Counted from the first letter of the stretch, positions 17,804 through 26,925 are shown. The stretch is DNA of 64,000 nt from Micromonospora pattaloongensis (GCF_900107255.1 NZ_FNPH01000001.1:992001-1056000); one strand, 5' to 3'. The notes: generated by a model from the sequence alone, not told the origin. A program made the numbers and translations.

Positions 17804-18250
17804 TTGCGTCTCCGCCTCTTCGTGCTGGTCGCCGCGCTGCTCGGCAGCGTGCTGGCGCCCGCCACCGCGGCCCAGGCCGCGGCTCCCGCCGTGCAGATCA
17901 CCAAGGTCTATTACAACTCGCCCGGCAGCGACAACCGCTCCAACAGCAGCCTCAACGCCGAGTACGTGACCCTGAAGAACACCACGCGCGGCACGCTCAA
18001 CCTCTACCGGTGGACGTTGCGCGACAAGTCCAACCACGTCTACACGTTCACCGGGACCTTCTACCTGGGCGCCGGCAAGTCGGTCACCATCCACACCGGA
18101 CGCGGCAGCAACTCCGCCGCGCACCGCTACTGGGGCTCGCGCGCCTACATCTGGAACAACACCGGCGACGCCGCGTACGTCCGCAACGCGTCCGGCAAGA
18201 CGATCGACTCCTGCAGCTGGGGGTCGAAGGGCAGCTACACGAACTGCTGA
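17804..18250 (+). CDS. Secreted lamin-tail-domain protein
   Basis: The 148-residue product starts at TTG 17804, with GAGGGG 7 nt upstream; this start gives a clean signal peptide (about residues 1-27, RLRLFVLVAALLGSVLAPATAAQA). The mature part is one lamin-tail domain (LTD, PF00932): VQITKVYYNSPG, NAEYVTLKNTT, LNLYRWTLRDKSNHVYTF, and the late WNNTGDAAYVRNASGKTIDS. Two cysteines near the end (SCSWGSKGSYTNC) can form a disulfide. LTDs mediate protein or nucleic-acid contacts in secreted nucleases and surface proteins; no catalytic domain is attached here. It is a single gene followed by a terminator. Confidence 0.85.
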   Translation: MRLRLFVLVAALLGSVLAPATAAQAAAPAVQITKVYYNSPGSDNRSNSSLNAEYVTLKNTTRGTLNLYRWTLRDKSNHVYTFTGTFYLGAGKSVTIHTGRGSNSAAHRYWGSRAYIWNNTGDAAYVRNASGKTIDSCSWGSKGSYTNC

Positions 18251-18258
18251 TCGACGGT

Positions 18259-18289
18259 CGGGTCGCCGCCGCGTCCCGGCGGCGACCCG
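18259..18289. terminator. Bidirectional terminator
   Basis: A perfect 13-bp GC-rich stem (18259-18271 with 18277-18289) with a 5-nt loop CGTCC lies between the convergent lamin-tail and ogt genes. Confidence 0.82.
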
Positions 18290-18294
18290 CCACG

Positions 18295-18777
18295 TCAGGC
18301 CCAGGATCGCGCGAACACGACCCGCGCCTCGAGTTCGAGCAGGTGCCGCTTGCGCGGCAGGCCGCCGCCGAACCCGACCAGCTTGCCGCCGGCGCCGACG
18401 ATCCGATGGCACGGCACGATCACGGGGATCGGGTTGCGGTTGCAGGCGACGCCGACCGCCCGCGCCGCGCCGGGCTCGCCGAGCGCCTTCGCCACGTCGC
18501 CGTACGTCCGCGTCTCGCCGTACGGGACCGTCGTCATCTCCCGCCACACGGCGCGCTCGAAGTCGGAGCCGCGCGGCACCGACAGCGGCACGGTGAACGC
18601 GGTCAGCTCACCGGCGAAGTACGCCCGCAGTTCGGCCACCGCGGCGCGCAGCGGCTCGTCGGGGAGCTCTGGCGCCGCCGCCGACTCGATCGCGCCGAAG
18701 CGCACCCCGCAGACCCCGGCCCCGTCAGCGGCGACCGAGAGCTCACCGATCGGCGAGTCGACCAACGTCCAGCGCAT
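18295..18777 (-). CDS. ogt: Methylated-DNA--protein-cysteine methyltransferase
   Basis: This suicide enzyme removes methyl groups from O6-methylguanine and O4-methylthymine. The 160-residue protein has the N-terminal ribonuclease-H-like domain and the C-terminal active-site domain with PCHRIVG (acceptor Cys123), preceded by RTYGDVAKALG and RAVGVACNRNPIPVIV, which form the DNA-binding helix and Asn hinge. Length fits stand-alone Ogt. It is 51 bp downstream of the CCA-adding enzyme gene on the same strand and may be cotranscribed with it. Confidence 0.95.
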   Translation of the reverse strand: MRWTLVDSPIGELSVAADGAGVCGVRFGAIESAAAPELPDEPLRAAVAELRAYFAGELTAFTVPLSVPRGSDFERAVWREMTTVPYGETRTYGDVAKALGEPGAARAVGVACNRNPIPVIVPCHRIVGAGGKLVGFGGGLPRKRHLLELEARVVFARSWA

Positions 18778-18828
18778 CCGCCCATTCTTCCTCCGCGGGC
18801 GTCGACAGGGCCTCGACGCCGGCGGCCG

Positions 18829-20289
18829 TCAGTCGACGATCCCCTCGGCGCGGGCCCAGCGCAGCAGCGCCGCCTCGGCCGCGTCCCGGTCGAGCGGGCC
18901 GTGCTCCAGCCGCAGCTCCTTCAGGTGCCGCCAGGCGCGGCCGACGATCGGCCCCGGCGGCACCCCGAGCAGCTCCATGATCGCGTTGCCGTCGAGGTCC
19001 GGCCGGACCCGTGCCAGGTCCTCCTCGGCCTGCAGCCGCGCGATCCGCTCCTCCAACGCGCCGTAGTCGGCCGCGAGCTGCGCCGCCTTGCGGCGGTTGC
19101 GGGTGGTGCAGTCGGAGCGGGTCAGCTTGTGCAGCCGGGACAGCAGATCCCCGGCGTCGGTGACGTAGCGCCGCACCGCCGAGTCGGTCCACTCGCCCCG
19201 GCCGTACCCGTAGAAGCGCAGATGCAGGCCCACCAGGCCGACCACCTGCGTCATCACGTCCTTCGGGTAGCGCAGCGCCTTCATCCGCTGTTTCGTCAGC
19301 CGCGCGCCGACGACCTCGTGATGGTGGAAGCTGACCCGGCCGTCCGGCGTGACCGCCTTCGTGGCCGGCTTGCCGACGTCGTGCATCAGCGCCGCCATCC
19401 GCAGCACGAAGTCCGCGCCGTCGGACTCCAGCGAGATGGCGTTGCTCACCACGGTCAGGGTGTGCTCGTACACGTCCTTGTGCTGGGCGTGCTCGTCGAT
19501 CTCCAGCTTCAACCCGGAGAGCTCCGGCAGGAACCGGTCGGCGAGCCCGGTCTCCACCAGCAGCCGCAGCCCACGGATCGGGTCCGCGCCGCAGAGCAGC
19601 TTGGTGAACTCGTCACGGATCCGTTCCGCGGTGATCCGGTCGAGATCGGCGGCCATCTGCACCATGGCGGCCCGCACCTGCGGGTGGAGCGCGAACCGCA
19701 ACTGCGCGGCGAAGCGCGCCGCGCGCAGCATCCGCAGCGGGTCGTCGCCGAAGGACTCCTGTGGCGTCCCCGGTGTCCGGATCACCTTCGCCGCGAGATC
19801 GTCCACCCCGCCGTACGGGTCGGTGAAGCGGTGGTCCGGGAGGCTCACCGCCATCGCGTTGATCGTGAAGTCGCGCCGCCGGAGGTCGTCCATCAGGTTC
19901 GTCCCGTACGCGACGACCGGGTTGCGGCTGACGCCGTCGTACGACTCGGCGCGGAAGGTGGTGATCTCCAACAGCAGGCCGCGCCGCTGCGCCCCGATCG
20001 TGCCGAACTCGCGCCCGGTCTCCCAGGTCGCCTCCGCCCAGCCCTTCAGCACCCGCAGCGTCTCGTCCGGCTCCGCGTCCGTGCAGAAGTCGAGGTCGTT
20101 GCCGAGTCGCCCCAGCAACGCGTCGCGCACCGAGCCGCCCACCAGGTGCAGCTCGTGCCCGGCGGCCGCGAATCGGCGCCCCAACTCGTCGGCGACGGGG
20201 GAGACGCGCAGCAGCTCGGTGACGGCGTTGCGCTGGACGGCGGTCAGTTCACGCCGGTCGGCAGCGCTGGCAGCGGGTGATTCGGACAT
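18829..20289 (-). CDS. cca: CCA tRNA nucleotidyltransferase
   Basis: This enzyme adds or repairs the 3' CCA end of tRNAs. The 486-residue protein carries the class II nucleotidyltransferase head (GGSVRD at 51-56; DLDFCTD at 65-71), the neck RRDFTINAMAVSL, the RMLRAARFAAQL motif, and a C-terminal HD domain (AALMHDVGKP, VSFHHHEVVGA). The same family includes poly(A) polymerases, but in actinomycetes the HD-containing member near the origin (PcnA, Rv3907c) serves as the CCA enzyme. The ATG at 20289 begins MSESPAASA. It is divergent from the next gene, whose start is 60 bp away. Confidence 0.93.
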   Translation of the reverse strand: MSESPAASAADRRELTAVQRNAVTELLRVSPVADELGRRFAAAGHELHLVGGSVRDALLGRLGNDLDFCTDAEPDETLRVLKGWAEATWETGREFGTIGAQRRGLLLEITTFRAESYDGVSRNPVVAYGTNLMDDLRRRDFTINAMAVSLPDHRFTDPYGGVDDLAAKVIRTPGTPQESFGDDPLRMLRAARFAAQLRFALHPQVRAAMVQMAADLDRITAERIRDEFTKLLCGADPIRGLRLLVETGLADRFLPELSGLKLEIDEHAQHKDVYEHTLTVVSNAISLESDGADFVLRMAALMHDVGKPATKAVTPDGRVSFHHHEVVGARLTKQRMKALRYPKDVMTQVVGLVGLHLRFYGYGRGEWTDSAVRRYVTDAGDLLSRLHKLTRSDCTTRNRRKAAQLAADYGALEERIARLQAEEDLARVRPDLDGNAIMELLGVPPGPIVGRAWRHLKELRLEHGPLDRDAAEAALLRWARAEGIVD

Positions 20290-20348
20290 GGGATCGCCAG
20301 CCTATCCGCCTTGGCCGGCGGCGATCCCGGCGGGCAGGATGGTCACCC

Positions 20349-21353
20349 GTGCCGTTCCCCGAGACCATCCGGACGTTGACCCGGGACCACGACTTCTGGC
20401 GCGCGTTCCTCCTCGAGCCCGATCCGCCCGCCGCGGCGGCGCTCCCCGACGAGCTGCGCATCACCTTCCCGGTGGCCGGCGGCTACGGTCTCGTCCTCGA
20501 CCTGGACCTGCCGTACCGCGAGCACCGCCTCGGGCTGCGCCACCCGGGCGCCACCGAGCCGGTCGAGCTCGCCCGGATCGACGCGGCGCACCGCCACCCG
20601 TACGCCCTGCGCTGGACGGAGCTGGATCTCATCGGGCGGGTGATCGCCCTGGACGACCCCTCGCTGCCACACCCGGGGCTCCCCACGGCGCTGCTGTTCC
20701 GGTTCGCCCCGACCGCCCTCGGCGACGACGCCACGGTGGCGGCGGAGTTCCTCAGCGCGGCGCTGCGTTCCCTGCGTCGGCCCGAGCCCGCGCTCCCGCT
20801 GCCCCGGACCGGTCCGGAACAGCCACCGCTGGCCCTCTTCGAGGATCCGCGGTGGTGGCCCGCGCCGCCGCCGGCGCCGGTCACGGTCCTCGACGAACAG
20901 CGGATCGCGGCGCAGGTACGGGAGAACGACGCCCGGTCGTCGGGCTTCGCGTGGCGGCACCGGCACGGCTGGGGCTGGGTGGCCGCCGGGGACGACGAAC
21001 CGGACACGATGTGGCGCACCACGCGGGCGCGCGGCAACGAGAACTTTCCGTTCTACGGCCTGGCCGAACTGCTCAAGCACGCCCGCCGCCGGCTCGCCGG
21101 ACTGCTCGACGCGCCCTGGCGCGACCCGGACACGGTGATCCCGCTCGCGCGGCGGATCTGCGACACCGGCGATCTCACCGAGGTGCCGGCACTGGCCGCG
21201 GCCCTCGAACGGGCCGGGTGCGACCACCCCACGGTGATGGACGCGCTGACGGCTCCGCTGGTTCCCGCCCAGGCGTGCTGGGTGGTCGAGGCGCTGGTCT
21301 GGGCGGAGCCGGGCACGATGGCGCGCCGTCATTTCCGGAGCGCCCCTGGATGA
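20349..21353 (+). CDS. Conserved hypothetical protein, function unknown
   Basis: The 334-residue product is not recognised. From GTG 20349 it reads PFPETIRTLTRDHDFWRAFLLE, followed by a region of beta-strand character (ITFPVAGGYGLVLDLDL, HRHPYALRWTELDLIGRVI) and then helical segments. There is no signal peptide, membrane segment or cysteine pattern. A longer reading back to 20277 would overlap the cca start, so the GTG is preferred. It is 88 bp upstream of murJ and in the same direction, so a shared transcript is possible. Confidence 0.72.
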   Translation: MPFPETIRTLTRDHDFWRAFLLEPDPPAAAALPDELRITFPVAGGYGLVLDLDLPYREHRLGLRHPGATEPVELARIDAAHRHPYALRWTELDLIGRVIALDDPSLPHPGLPTALLFRFAPTALGDDATVAAEFLSAALRSLRRPEPALPLPRTGPEQPPLALFEDPRWWPAPPPAPVTVLDEQRIAAQVRENDARSSGFAWRHRHGWGWVAAGDDEPDTMWRTTRARGNENFPFYGLAELLKHARRRLAGLLDAPWRDPDTVIPLARRICDTGDLTEVPALAAALERAGCDHPTVMDALTAPLVPAQACWVVEALVWAEPGTMARRHFRSAPG

Positions 21354-21441
21354 GGCGCGCCCCGCTGTCACCGCGGCGGCTAAGGTCGGATCTCGTCTGG
21401 CGGACGCTCCCGGTCCGTCCGTTGGCGCTGGAGGAGGTCGG

Positions 21442-23211
21442 ATGAGCGGCGGGCTGTACCGCAGTGCGAACGCGGGGCCCGGCGGCGATGCTCCGCCGGA
21501 CGACGGCGCCACGCTGATCTCGGTGCGCGCCGCGGACCAGGCCATCGCCGAACCCCCCGGCACCGGGCCGGAGCCGGCGGGCGACCCCGGCGCGGAAGCG
21601 GGGCGGGGCAGCGCCGCGGGCAACAGCGCCATGATGGCGATCGGCAGCCTGGTCAGTCGGGGGACCGGGTTCCTGCGCACCGCGGTGATCGCCGCCGCGC
21701 TCGGCGGCGGGCTCGTCGGCGACGCGTACACCACGGCGCAGTTCTTCCCCGGCATGATCTACGAGCTGCTGCTCGGTGGCATCCTGACCAGCGTCGTCAT
21801 CCCGGTGCTGGTGCGGCGGCGCAAGACCGACGCCGACCGCGGTGAGGCGTACACGCAGCGGCTGCTCACGCTGGCGGTCCTGACGCTCGGCGCGACGACC
21901 CTGCTCGCGGTGCTCGCCGCGCCGCTGCTGGGGATGATCTACACGTCGGACGGGTCCACGCGGGGTCTGCTCACCGCGCTGTCGTACCTGATGTTGCCGA
22001 TGATGTTCTTCTCCGGGTTGTCGGCGATGCTCAGCGGCGTGCTCAACACGCGCGGGCACTTCGCGGCGCCGATGTGGGCGCCGATCCTCAACAACCTGGT
22101 CGTCATCGGCACCGCCGGGCTCTACATCCTGGTCTTCGGCGCCGAGCTGATCCGGCCGAGCCAGATGACGCCGGCCCGGGTCCTGGTGATCGGCGGCGGC
22201 ACGCTGCTCGGCATCGTGGTCCAATCGCTCGGGCTGTGGCCCGCGCTGCGCAAGGTCGGCTTCCGCTGGCGCTGGCGCTTCGACTTCCGGGCGCTGGGCC
22301 TGCGCGAGTTGGGTCGGCTCGGCGGGTGGATGTTCTGCTACGTGGCGGTCAGCCAGGTCGGCGTCATCGTGCTGCTCCGGCTGCTCAGCCAGGCCAACGC
22401 CGAGGGCAACGTCGCCGGCGCGATGATCTACAACAACGTCTATCTGCTGATGATGATGGCCCACGGCATCGTCGCCGTCTCCATCATCACCGCGCTGATG
22501 CCGCGGATGAGCGCGGCCGCGGCGGACGGACGCATGCACGATCTGGCGGCGGACCTGTCGCGGGGGACCCGGATGACCACCGCGGTGCTCGCCCCGATCG
22601 CGGTCTGTTACGCCGTGCTCGCCCAGCCGATTGCGACCACGCTCTTCAACCGCGGCGCGTTCACCCGGGAGAACGCGACGGCGACCTCCCTGGTGCTGCT
22701 CGTCGCCGCGCTGGCGCTGGTGCCGTTCGCGATCAGCCAGCTCTTCACGTTCGCCTTCTACGCCCTGCCCGACACGAAGACGCCGGCGCTGATCAACATT
22801 CCGGTGGTCCTGCTGCGGGTCGCGGTGCAGGTCGGCGTGTTCCTGGCGTTCGCGGCGGAGTTCACCGCGTCGGGGTTGATGGTCGGAAACGCGCTCTCGT
22901 ACGTGGCCGCCGCCGTGCTCTCCGCCGTGCTGCTGCGACCGCGGATCGGGCGCATCGGCCTCCGGGAGATCATGACTTCCTTCGGCAAGGTGCTCGTCGC
23001 CGCGCTCGTCGCCGGGGTGGCCGGGCTCGCGGTGGTCAGCCTGATCTTCGGTGGCGGGGGCGCGGCGGACGCCGGGGGAGGGCGCAATCTCGTCGCGCTC
23101 GTGGCGGGCGGGATCGTGATCTGCGGAGTCTACGGCGCGGTGGCGCTGGCGCTGCGGCTGCGTGAGGTGACGGACGTGGTGGCGATGGTCCGGCGCAAGA
23201 TCGGACGCTGA
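21442..23211 (+). CDS. murJ: Lipid II flippase MurJ
   Basis: MurJ moves lipid II across the membrane for peptidoglycan synthesis. The 589-residue protein has a cytoplasmic tail of about 65 residues and then 14 predicted membrane helices with the MviN/MurJ hallmarks SLVSRGTGFLRTAVIAAALG, DAYTTAQFFPGMIYELLLGG, ALSYLMLPMMFFSGLSAMLSGVLN and the late AISQLFTFAFYALPDTKTP. GGAGGAGG precedes the ATG. Unlike mycobacterial MviN (Rv3910), where MurJ is fused to a pseudokinase and an ectodomain, the chain here stops after the membrane part; the missing part is the next gene. Confidence 0.96.
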   Translation: MSGGLYRSANAGPGGDAPPDDGATLISVRAADQAIAEPPGTGPEPAGDPGAEAGRGSAAGNSAMMAIGSLVSRGTGFLRTAVIAAALGGGLVGDAYTTAQFFPGMIYELLLGGILTSVVIPVLVRRRKTDADRGEAYTQRLLTLAVLTLGATTLLAVLAAPLLGMIYTSDGSTRGLLTALSYLMLPMMFFSGLSAMLSGVLNTRGHFAAPMWAPILNNLVVIGTAGLYILVFGAELIRPSQMTPARVLVIGGGTLLGIVVQSLGLWPALRKVGFRWRWRFDFRALGLRELGRLGGWMFCYVAVSQVGVIVLLRLLSQANAEGNVAGAMIYNNVYLLMMMAHGIVAVSIITALMPRMSAAAADGRMHDLAADLSRGTRMTTAVLAPIAVCYAVLAQPIATTLFNRGAFTRENATATSLVLLVAALALVPFAISQLFTFAFYALPDTKTPALINIPVVLLRVAVQVGVFLAFAAEFTASGLMVGNALSYVAAAVLSAVLLRPRIGRIGLREIMTSFGKVLVAALVAGVAGLAVVSLIFGGGGAADAGGGRNLVALVAGGIVICGVYGAVALALRLREVTDVVAMVRRKIGR

Positions 23212-23244
23212 CCACGACGGTGGGGCTGTGCACGGACGGGGGCC

Positions 23245-23298
23245 TGTGGACAACTTCGCCGCTCCGCGCTGCCAGGCAGGGGATATCCCTGTGGATAA
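23245..23298 (-). promoter_or_regulatory. Two perfect DnaA boxes downstream of murJ
   Basis: TGTGGACAA (23245-23253) and TGTGGATAA (23290-23298) are both perfect matches on the minus strand, 45 bp apart start to start. They lie some 340-390 bp before the pseudokinase start. Confidence 0.65.
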
Positions 23299-23476
23299 CG
23301 CTCTCAGTAATCAGGCGGTTACGGCTTCATGGGCGATTTTCCGGGCCGCGCCCGGCCCTACCGTCGCCGGCCGACGACGTCGGTCGCCGGACGCCCACAG
23401 ACGATTAACAGGGATGTAAGGGACGATCACCCGGTGTCGACTGGCATCGGGACGGGCGTGGCGCGAAGATGACATG

Positions 23477-23504
23477 TTGGGTATCCGACGAACACAGGTA
23501 AGGT
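23477..23504 (+). promoter_or_regulatory. Candidate promoter for the pseudokinase-sigM operon
   Basis: TTGGGT (23477-23482) and TAAGGT (23499-23504) are separated by 16 bp, a reasonable housekeeping-type promoter in this otherwise GC-rich DNA; a leader of about 125 nt would precede the GTG. Confidence 0.4.
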
Positions 23505-23635
23505 CGGTCTCGGCCCGTGCGCGCAGCGCCTAGGCTGTGCAGCGACGCTCGGCGGCGGGTGTTGCTGTCTTCAACGTGCGGACAGCCCGAACAGCACCGG
23601 ACCATCGATCGTAAACGATCACCGAGGGAGGACTG

Positions 23636-25174
23636 GTGACCAAGGTCGGCGAAGGTCAGGAGGCGGAGCAGGTCGCGCCGCCCGTGGTGACCTTCGGTGC
23701 ACCTACCGTCGGTGAGATCCTGGCCGACCGGTACGAGTTGGCCGAACACATCAACGACGACAGCGCGGGCCGGCAGGTATGGCGCGGCGTCGACGTCGTG
23801 CTCCGCCGGCCGGTCGCCGTAGTGCTGCGCTACCCCGGCGGCGACTCGGCCATGGAGATGCTCACCGCCGCCGTGGCGGCGAGCCGCGTCATCCATCCGA
23901 ACCTCGTCGGCGTCTACGACGCGATCGACGAGGGCGAGCGGGCGTACGTCGTCCGCGAGTGGGTCGACGGCGAGGCGCTGCGCGAGGTCGTCGCCGAGGG
24001 CGGACCACTGGACCCGGGCCGCGCCACGAGCGTCGCGCACGCCGTCGCCGGGGCGGTCGCCGCCGTGCACGCCACGGGGATGGTGCACGGCAACATCCAC
24101 CCCGGGACGGTCATGATCGGCCACGACGCCCGCGTGGTGCTCGCGGACGCCCGGGCCGACGGCGGCGAGACGCACGCCACCGACGTGCGGGCGATCGGCG
24201 GGGTCCTGTACTTCGCGTTGACCGGCCACTGGCCGCACGCCGAAGCCGGCGCCTCGACGCTGCCCGACGCCGTACGCGACGCGAGCGGCACGATCGCGGC
24301 CCCGCGACAGGTGCGGGCCGGCATCCCGGCGTACCTGGACGACCTCACGATGGACCTGCTCGACCCGCGGGTCGAGGCCCCGTCCTCCGATGTCCTCGCC
24401 GCGGAGCTCGCACGGTTGGACGCTGCCGCGGAGGAGCATTACCTGGAGGATCCCGGCCCGCTGCGTTTCGCCTCGACCGACGAGCCGGCGGATCCGCCCC
24501 GCGCCACCAACCGGAAGCTCCTGGCCGGCGTCGCCGCCCTGGTGGTGATCGCGATCGCCGGGCTGTTCTTCGGCATCAACGCCCTCGGCAACGGCAGCGG
24601 AGACAACACCGCTGACCCGACCAACCCGCCGAACGCGTCCGCGGGGGCCGGAGAGGGGACCAACGCGCCGGTCCAGAAGCCGCAGAAGATCGCGCTGGGG
24701 CCGGACCAGGTGCGGGTCGTCGACCCGGACGGGCAGCGGGACGAGCTCGACGGGGTCGAGGCGGCCGTGGACGGAAACATCGACACCGGCTGGAAGACCG
24801 ACGCGTACGTGACCAGCCCCAAGTTCGGCAACATCAAGCAGGGCATGGGGATCCTCATCGACCTGAAGCAGGAGCGCTCGGTCACGTCGGTCCAGGTGGT
24901 CCTCTCCGCCCCCGGTGCCTCCGCCCAGCTGCTCTCCGGCGCCAGCGACCCCGGTTCGAGCAAGAGCGGCGACGAGCAACTCCTCAAAGCGTTCAAGAAC
25001 GGCCGCATCGGAGAGCCGCTGGAGAATCACCGCGGCACCACCATGGCGTTCAGCGGCTTCTCGCCGGACCTGTCCTACCGCTACCTGCTCGTGTGGATCA
25101 CCGAGCTGCCCCCGGCCTCCGAGGCCGGCAAATTCCAGATCGGCGTCCAGGAAATCACGGTCGAGGGACGGTGA
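23636..25174 (+). CDS. Membrane-anchored protein kinase homologue (pseudokinase) with ectodomain
   Basis: The 512-residue protein has an N-terminal kinase fold (about 33-265) lacking catalytic residues: the VAIK lysine is Val63 in RPVAVVLRYPG, the HRD motif is HGN (151-153) with Asn for the catalytic Asp, and DFG is DAR (171-173). One membrane segment (about 295-316) follows, then a linker and an extracytoplasmic beta-sandwich of about 150 residues (DPDGQRDELDGVEAAVDGN start, late VGVQEITVEGR-like end), like discoidin-type carbohydrate-binding domains. Its order after murJ matches the C-terminal half of mycobacterial MviN, whose phosphorylated pseudokinase binds FhaA. Start GTG 23636 has GGGAGG just upstream. 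Confidence 0.9.
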   Translation: MTKVGEGQEAEQVAPPVVTFGAPTVGEILADRYELAEHINDDSAGRQVWRGVDVVLRRPVAVVLRYPGGDSAMEMLTAAVAASRVIHPNLVGVYDAIDEGERAYVVREWVDGEALREVVAEGGPLDPGRATSVAHAVAGAVAAVHATGMVHGNIHPGTVMIGHDARVVLADARADGGETHATDVRAIGGVLYFALTGHWPHAEAGASTLPDAVRDASGTIAAPRQVRAGIPAYLDDLTMDLLDPRVEAPSSDVLAAELARLDAAAEEHYLEDPGPLRFASTDEPADPPRATNRKLLAGVAALVVIAIAGLFFGINALGNGSGDNTADPTNPPNASAGAGEGTNAPVQKPQKIALGPDQVRVVDPDGQRDELDGVEAAVDGNIDTGWKTDAYVTSPKFGNIKQGMGILIDLKQERSVTSVQVVLSAPGASAQLLSGASDPGSSKSGDEQLLKAFKNGRIGEPLENHRGTTMAFSGFSPDLSYRYLLVWITELPPASEAGKFQIGVQEITVEGR

Positions 25175-25225
25175 CCGCGCGCCGGGCCCGACGCGGTCGA
25201 CCGGAGGACGCCTCGGGGGAGAGCC

Positions 25226-25978
25226 ATGACCGGTTCAGCGCCGCGCAACGACGGCAGTCCCGGCTCCGCCGAGAGCGCCCCACGGCCGCACGTGTCGAGC
25301 GACCTCGCTGACGACGAGCTGCTGCGGGCGCACGCGCAGGGCGACCCCGACGCGTTCGCCGAGTTGTTCCACCGTCACCGCGACCGGCTCTGGGCCGTCG
25401 CGCTGCGCCTCCTCGCCGACCGCGAGGAGGCGGCCGACGCGCTGCAGGACGCGCTGCTCTCCGCCCATCGCGCGGCGGACCGGTTCCGCGGCGACTCGGC
25501 GGTCACCACCTGGCTGCACCGCATCGTGGTCAACGCGTGCCTCGACCGGTTGCGCCGCCGGCAGGCCCATCCCACGGTCCCGCTGCCGGACGGGCACGCC
25601 CGGTCCGACGGCGGGGCACCGACGGGCGGGCCGGAGCCGGCCGCTCCGGCACCCGACCACGACACGGCGCTCGTCGTCCGGCAGGCGCTGGCCCAGCTCC
25701 CGCCCGAACAGCGGGCCGCGCTCGTCCTCGTCGACGTGCAGGGCTATCCGGTGGCGGAGGCGGCGCAACTCCTGGGGATCGCCGAGGGCACGGTGAAGAG
25801 CCGATGCGCCCGGGGGCGCGCGCGGCTGGCCGTGCTGCTCGGCTATCTGCGCCCCGACCGGAGCCCGCAATCGCGTGCGGTGACCGTGCCGTCGGTCACG
25901 CCGGGGAACCTCGCAGCCCGCACCGACGTCACATCGGGGTCCCGCGCAGCGCGCGACGGCAGCGAGGAGGAAGAGTGA
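25226..25978 (+). CDS. sigM: ECF RNA polymerase sigma factor SigM
   Basis: The 250-residue protein has ECF sigma region 2 (DPDAFAELFHRHRDRLW through TWLHRIVVNACLDRLRRR, about residues 38-110) and region 4 (LPPEQRAALVLVDVQGYPVAEAAQLLGIAEGTVKSR, about 160-195), the DNA-contacting helix being EGTVKSRCARGRARL. A 50-residue C-terminal extension is unusual but low complexity. The neighbours (murJ/pseudokinase before, anti-sigma and trxB-trxA after) match mycobacterial SigM. Its stop overlaps the anti-sigma start, implying translational coupling. Confidence 0.94.
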   Translation: MTGSAPRNDGSPGSAESAPRPHVSSDLADDELLRAHAQGDPDAFAELFHRHRDRLWAVALRLLADREEAADALQDALLSAHRAADRFRGDSAVTTWLHRIVVNACLDRLRRRQAHPTVPLPDGHARSDGGAPTGGPEPAAPAPDHDTALVVRQALAQLPPEQRAALVLVDVQGYPVAEAAQLLGIAEGTVKSRCARGRARLAVLLGYLRPDRSPQSRAVTVPSVTPGNLAARTDVTSGSRAARDGSEEEE

Positions 25979-26925
25979 GCGCCGGCGAGTTCCGAGAGGT
26001 CGATCACGACCTCCTCGCCGACTACGTCGGCGGGGCGCTGGACGACACCGGCGAGGCGGCGGTCGTGGCCCGGCTCATCGTCGCGGACCCGGCGTGGGCC
26101 GCGGCCCACATGGCGCTCACCGAGGCGACCCGCGCCGTCGGCTCCGACCTCGCCGACTGGGGTGCGACGCCCGAGCCGATGCCGTCGGAGGTCGCCGACC
26201 GGCTGGCGCGCGCGCTCGTCGACGCGAACCTGCGCGACGCCCCGTCCGCCGCCGCGACACCTCCGAAGGTCGGGCTCGCCGTCGTTCCGCCAGCTCCCGG
26301 ACGCGACGGAGACGACAACGTCGTACGCCCGCGTCGCGGCTGGCCCCGGTGGGCGGCGCCGATCGCTGCCGCCGCCGGCATGGCCGCGTTCGCCGGCTTC
26401 GGGCTCACGCAGCTCACGGGTGGTGACCGGCCCGCGCGGGACAATTCGACGGCGGCCAGGGACACCGTGGGGCCGCGCGACGCGCAGGAGGACGCGCCGG
26501 CGGTGACCTCCGCGCGATCGGGCAGCCCCCAATTCGCGAGGCGACCGGCGCGGGTGGTGAGCAGCGGCACCGACTACGGTCCCGGCACGCTGAAGGGGCT
26601 CCCCGACGACACCGGGCGCCCCCGGTACGCGTCTCCGCTGACCGCCACCGACGCCGCGCAGGGGTCATTCCCCGCGGTGCCGCGGGCGCTCCGGCCGCTC
26701 GCGGACGATGCGGCGCTCGCCGCCTGCCTCGATGCGGTCACCACCGCGCACGGGCGGGGACCGATCGTGGTGGACGTGGTCGACTTCGCGTCCTTCCAGC
26801 GGGCGCCGGCGGTCGTCGTCGCCTTCACCGACGGCACCGCCGAGCGGTGGGTGTGGGTCGCCGGTCCGAGGTGCGGACACCCCGGAGCTGGCTCGGACAC
26901 GCGTCACCACGCGCGGGTAGGGTGA
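25975..26925 (+). CDS. Anti-sigma factor for SigM
   Basis: The 316-residue product starts at GTG 25975, overlapping the sigM stop by 4 bp, the usual coupling of sigma and anti-sigma. Residues 1-60 form a helical anti-sigma-like domain (FREVDHDLLADYVGGALDDTGEAAVVARLI) without the zinc HxxxCxxC signature. One membrane segment lies at about 125-147. The outer part (about 150-316) is Pro/Ala-rich and then folded (LRPLADDAALAACLDAVTTAHGRGPIVVDVVDFASF), with a late cysteine in GPRCGHPG that may pair with CLDAV. It corresponds by position to Rv3912. Confidence 0.88.
   Translation: MSAGEFREVDHDLLADYVGGALDDTGEAAVVARLIVADPAWAAAHMALTEATRAVGSDLADWGATPEPMPSEVADRLARALVDANLRDAPSAAATPPKVGLAVVPPAPGRDGDDNVVRPRRGWPRWAAPIAAAAGMAAFAGFGLTQLTGGDRPARDNSTAARDTVGPRDAQEDAPAVTSARSGSPQFARRPARVVSSGTDYGPGTLKGLPDDTGRPRYASPLTATDAAQGSFPAVPRALRPLADDAALAACLDAVTTAHGRGPIVVDVVDFASFQRAPAVVVAFTDGTAERWVWVAGPRCGHPGAGSDTRHHARVG

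Larger units (their letters stand above)
23212..23635. other. murJ / pseudokinase intergenic region with DnaA boxes
   Basis: This 424-bp gap has no gene. It contains two perfect DnaA 9-mers (23245-23253, reverse of TTGTCCACA; 23290-23298, reverse of TTATCCACA) and a promoter-like pair upstream of the pseudokinase gene. Confidence 0.6.
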
